Assembly: GCA_022823465.1 (NCBI GenBank)
Contig: JAJEHX010000051.1
Location: 1 to 64,000 of the forward strand
Length of the DNA: 64,000 nt
Source: Candidatus Latescibacterota bacterium
GTDB lineage: Bacteria > JAAXHH01
Reading direction: 5' to 3'
Below are positions 62,755 to 64,000 of this stretch, in pieces. The position numbers and the translations under genes were made by a program. The notes under the pieces were generated by a model. That model searched no databases and was not told the DNA's origin. It was given only the letters and a program-made list of their open reading frames with translations. Positions within the stretch are counted from its first letter, which is position 1. The number at the start of each line of letters is the position of its first letter.

Positions 62755-64000
62755 AGAAACCGGTCGCCGCCAGTGCCACCGGGTAGACCGCGACCAGGGC
62801 GACCTCCCAGGGCCAGGTGCTTTCGGTGAGGATACGCACCGCGAACAGCATTCCGCACACGAAGATCACCTTGAGCAGTCGTATATACTCGTAGGGTATC
62901 GGGTAATACCTCCGTCCCAACAGGTACAAACCGGTCACCATCACCGCGTAGGCGGCCGCCGAGGCCGTTGCCGCTCCGAACATGCCGAGTTCCGGGATAA
63001 GCCAGAGATTCGTCAGGATGCATACCAGGGCCGCCGCGGCCGTGATGAAGGGGAGCAGGATGGTCTTCTTCTCCAGGTAGACGCCCACGGTCAGGTTGAC
63101 GTAGATCCCGTACAGCACATAGGCCGCGAGGAGAATCGGCACCACGCCGATCCCTTCCCAGTACGACGCCTCGATGAGGGTATAGCCTCCGATGGAAAGG
63201 CGGACCAGGTCGTCGATCAGGAAGGAAAGTGCCAGGAAGACTGCGCCCGCGATGGCCAGGAAGTAGGTCAGCACGCGGGCGAACAGCGGCCTGGGGTTTT
63301 CCTCTTTGGAAGTCTCCAGGAAGAAAGGCTGCCAGGCCTGCCTGAACATGGTGACGAAGACAAGCATGCCGACGCCCAGCTTCCGGGCCGCATGGTAGAT
63401 ACCGAGGGTTTCCGTACCGGCCATCCGTTCCAGCATCAGCCGGTCGATGGTCTCGATGATGATGATGCAGGCGCCGGCGGGTACGTAGGGCAGGCCGAAT
63501 TTCAAGAGCCGGCCCATGGTTTCGCGAGACCAGGAAAAGGACAGGTGCCGCAGGGTTATGCCTGCCAGGATGAGGAAAACGATCCCGGATCCCGCGATGT
63601 TGCTGATCAGAATCCCCTGCAGCCCCATATCGAGCACGACGACGAGATAGCAGTTTCCGCCCAGTTCGATCATCACCTTCATCAGCTTGAGGGAGGCGAA
63701 CATCGTGGCCTTGCCCTCTCCCCGGAGCCGCGCGAAGGGAATGGCGTTCAGGGCGTCCAGCGCCAGTACCGCGGCGGCCAGCTGGATATACGAAGTCAGG
63801 GAAGCGGAGACGGCGATAAGGGGCGCAATCCTGGCGGCGAACAGGAAGATGATCACGGCGAGTCCGCCTGACGTGCACAGCATGGTGAGGTAGCCGGTGC
63901 TCAGCGTATCCCGCTTGCGCCCCTCCGCGAGCACGTAGTACCTGAGAAAGGCCGAATCCATGCCATAGAGGAAAAGGACGTTCGTCAGTGCGATGAAGGT
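62699..64000 (-). CDS. Polysaccharide/O-antigen flippase (Wzx/MATE type), partial at N-terminus
   Basis: The frame is open from the right edge of the window (64000), so the start lies outside; 433 codons are visible. Visible N-part TFIALTNVLFLYGMDSAFLRYYV matches the loop before helix 3 of polysaccharide-export flippases. About 11 helices remain (LTMLCTSGGLAVIIFLFAA; YFLAIAGAVFLALSFLI; VPILLAAYVLYGIYVNLTVG), with RLLKFGLPYVPAGACIIIIE typical of the family. It flips lipid-linked oligosaccharides across the inner membrane. The ends of this gene and the CRTAC1 gene overlap by 56 bp in opposite directions. Confidence 0.88.
   Translation of the reverse strand, partial: TFIALTNVLFLYGMDSAFLRYYVLAEGRKRDTLSTGYLTMLCTSGGLAVIIFLFAARIAPLIAVSASLTSYIQLAAAVLALDALNAIPFARLRGEGKATMFASLKLMKVMIELGGNCYLVVVLDMGLQGILISNIAGSGIVFLILAGITLRHLSFSWSRETMGRLLKFGLPYVPAGACIIIIETIDRLMLERMAGTETLGIYHAARKLGVGMLVFVTMFRQAWQPFFLETSKEENPRPLFARVLTYFLAIAGAVFLALSFLIDDLVRLSIGGYTLIEASYWEGIGVVPILLAAYVLYGIYVNLTVGVYLEKKTILLPFITAAAALVCILTNLWLIPELGMFGAATASAAAYAVMVTGLYLLGRRYYPIPYEYIRLLKVIFVCGMLFAVRILTESTWPWEVALVAVYPVALAATGFFNAGEVASVRRYLRLRGS

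Noticed and set aside
1-64000. CRISPR arrays, insertion sequences, prophage genes
   Set aside because: No regular repeat-spacer units, transposase motifs or phage structural genes were found.

Overview
The window comes from a GC-rich Gram-negative chromosome. It encodes TamA/TamB outer-membrane assembly proteins, a TonB-dependent receptor, a PorV/PorQ-type outer-membrane protein, a very large secreted protein with a FlgD-like C-terminal domain, lipoproteins and a multihaem cytochrome. The PorV plus FlgD-like C-terminus combination points to the FCB superphylum, perhaps a Gemmatimonadota or Latescibacterota-like lineage; that placement is inference. TTG and GTG starts backed by good Shine-Dalgarno sequences are common. 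No insertion sequences, prophage or CRISPR arrays were seen.

Layout. 1-2.4 kb: a metal/iron block on the minus strand (PepSY membrane protein, orphan FeoA, DtxR/MntR-type regulator). Its two intergenic gaps each hold, on the plus strand, a strong promoter followed by a short structured RNA ending in a near-identical terminator: two related small-RNA candidates. 2.5-11.6 kb: an unusual GlnE-like nucleotidyltransferase with an N-terminal regulatory region, then tamB and tamA. 11.7-18.1 kb: a glycosidase-like protein (+), then on the minus strand a formaldehyde-fixing HPS-PHI pair, a LarC1-only protein, a secreted globin-fold protein that appears to lack the haem ligand, and two tandem HAD phosphatases. 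18.2-30.3 kb (minus): two tRNAs, dnaG, a thioredoxin-like protein, mutS2, cvpA, yqeY, rpsU, HIT, rsmE, prmA, dnaJ, grpE, hrcA. The hrcA-grpE-dnaJ-prmA-rsmE order is classical except that dnaK is missing. 30.5-39 kb (+): CDP-alcohol phosphatidyltransferase, S41 protease, tRNA-Leu, tig-clpP-clpX-lon. 39-47.4 kb: tsaE, serS, TIGR02757 protein (minus), holA, rsgA (plus), a hypothetical protein, PBP4 and threonine synthase (minus).

48-62.8 kb (+): an accessory-looking cell-envelope island. It opens with a 700-bp leader carrying a sigma-70-type promoter and a textbook sigma-54 promoter, followed by a TonB receptor, a 1065-aa secreted protein and a PorV-like protein. Each junction of these three genes has a long perfect hairpin. 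Behind a terminator come a hexahaem c-type cytochrome with a carboxypeptidase-regulatory-like domain, a TPR protein, a beta-propeller lipoprotein, a small membrane-anchored lipoprotein and a CRTAC1 (FG-GAP/ASPIC-UnbV) protein. The window ends inside a Wzx-type flippase gene on the minus strand.

Most interesting: the paired small-RNA candidates beside feoA, the sigma-54-preceded envelope/cytochrome island, the ACT-GlnE hybrid, the LarC1-only gene and the haem-less globin-like secreted protein.
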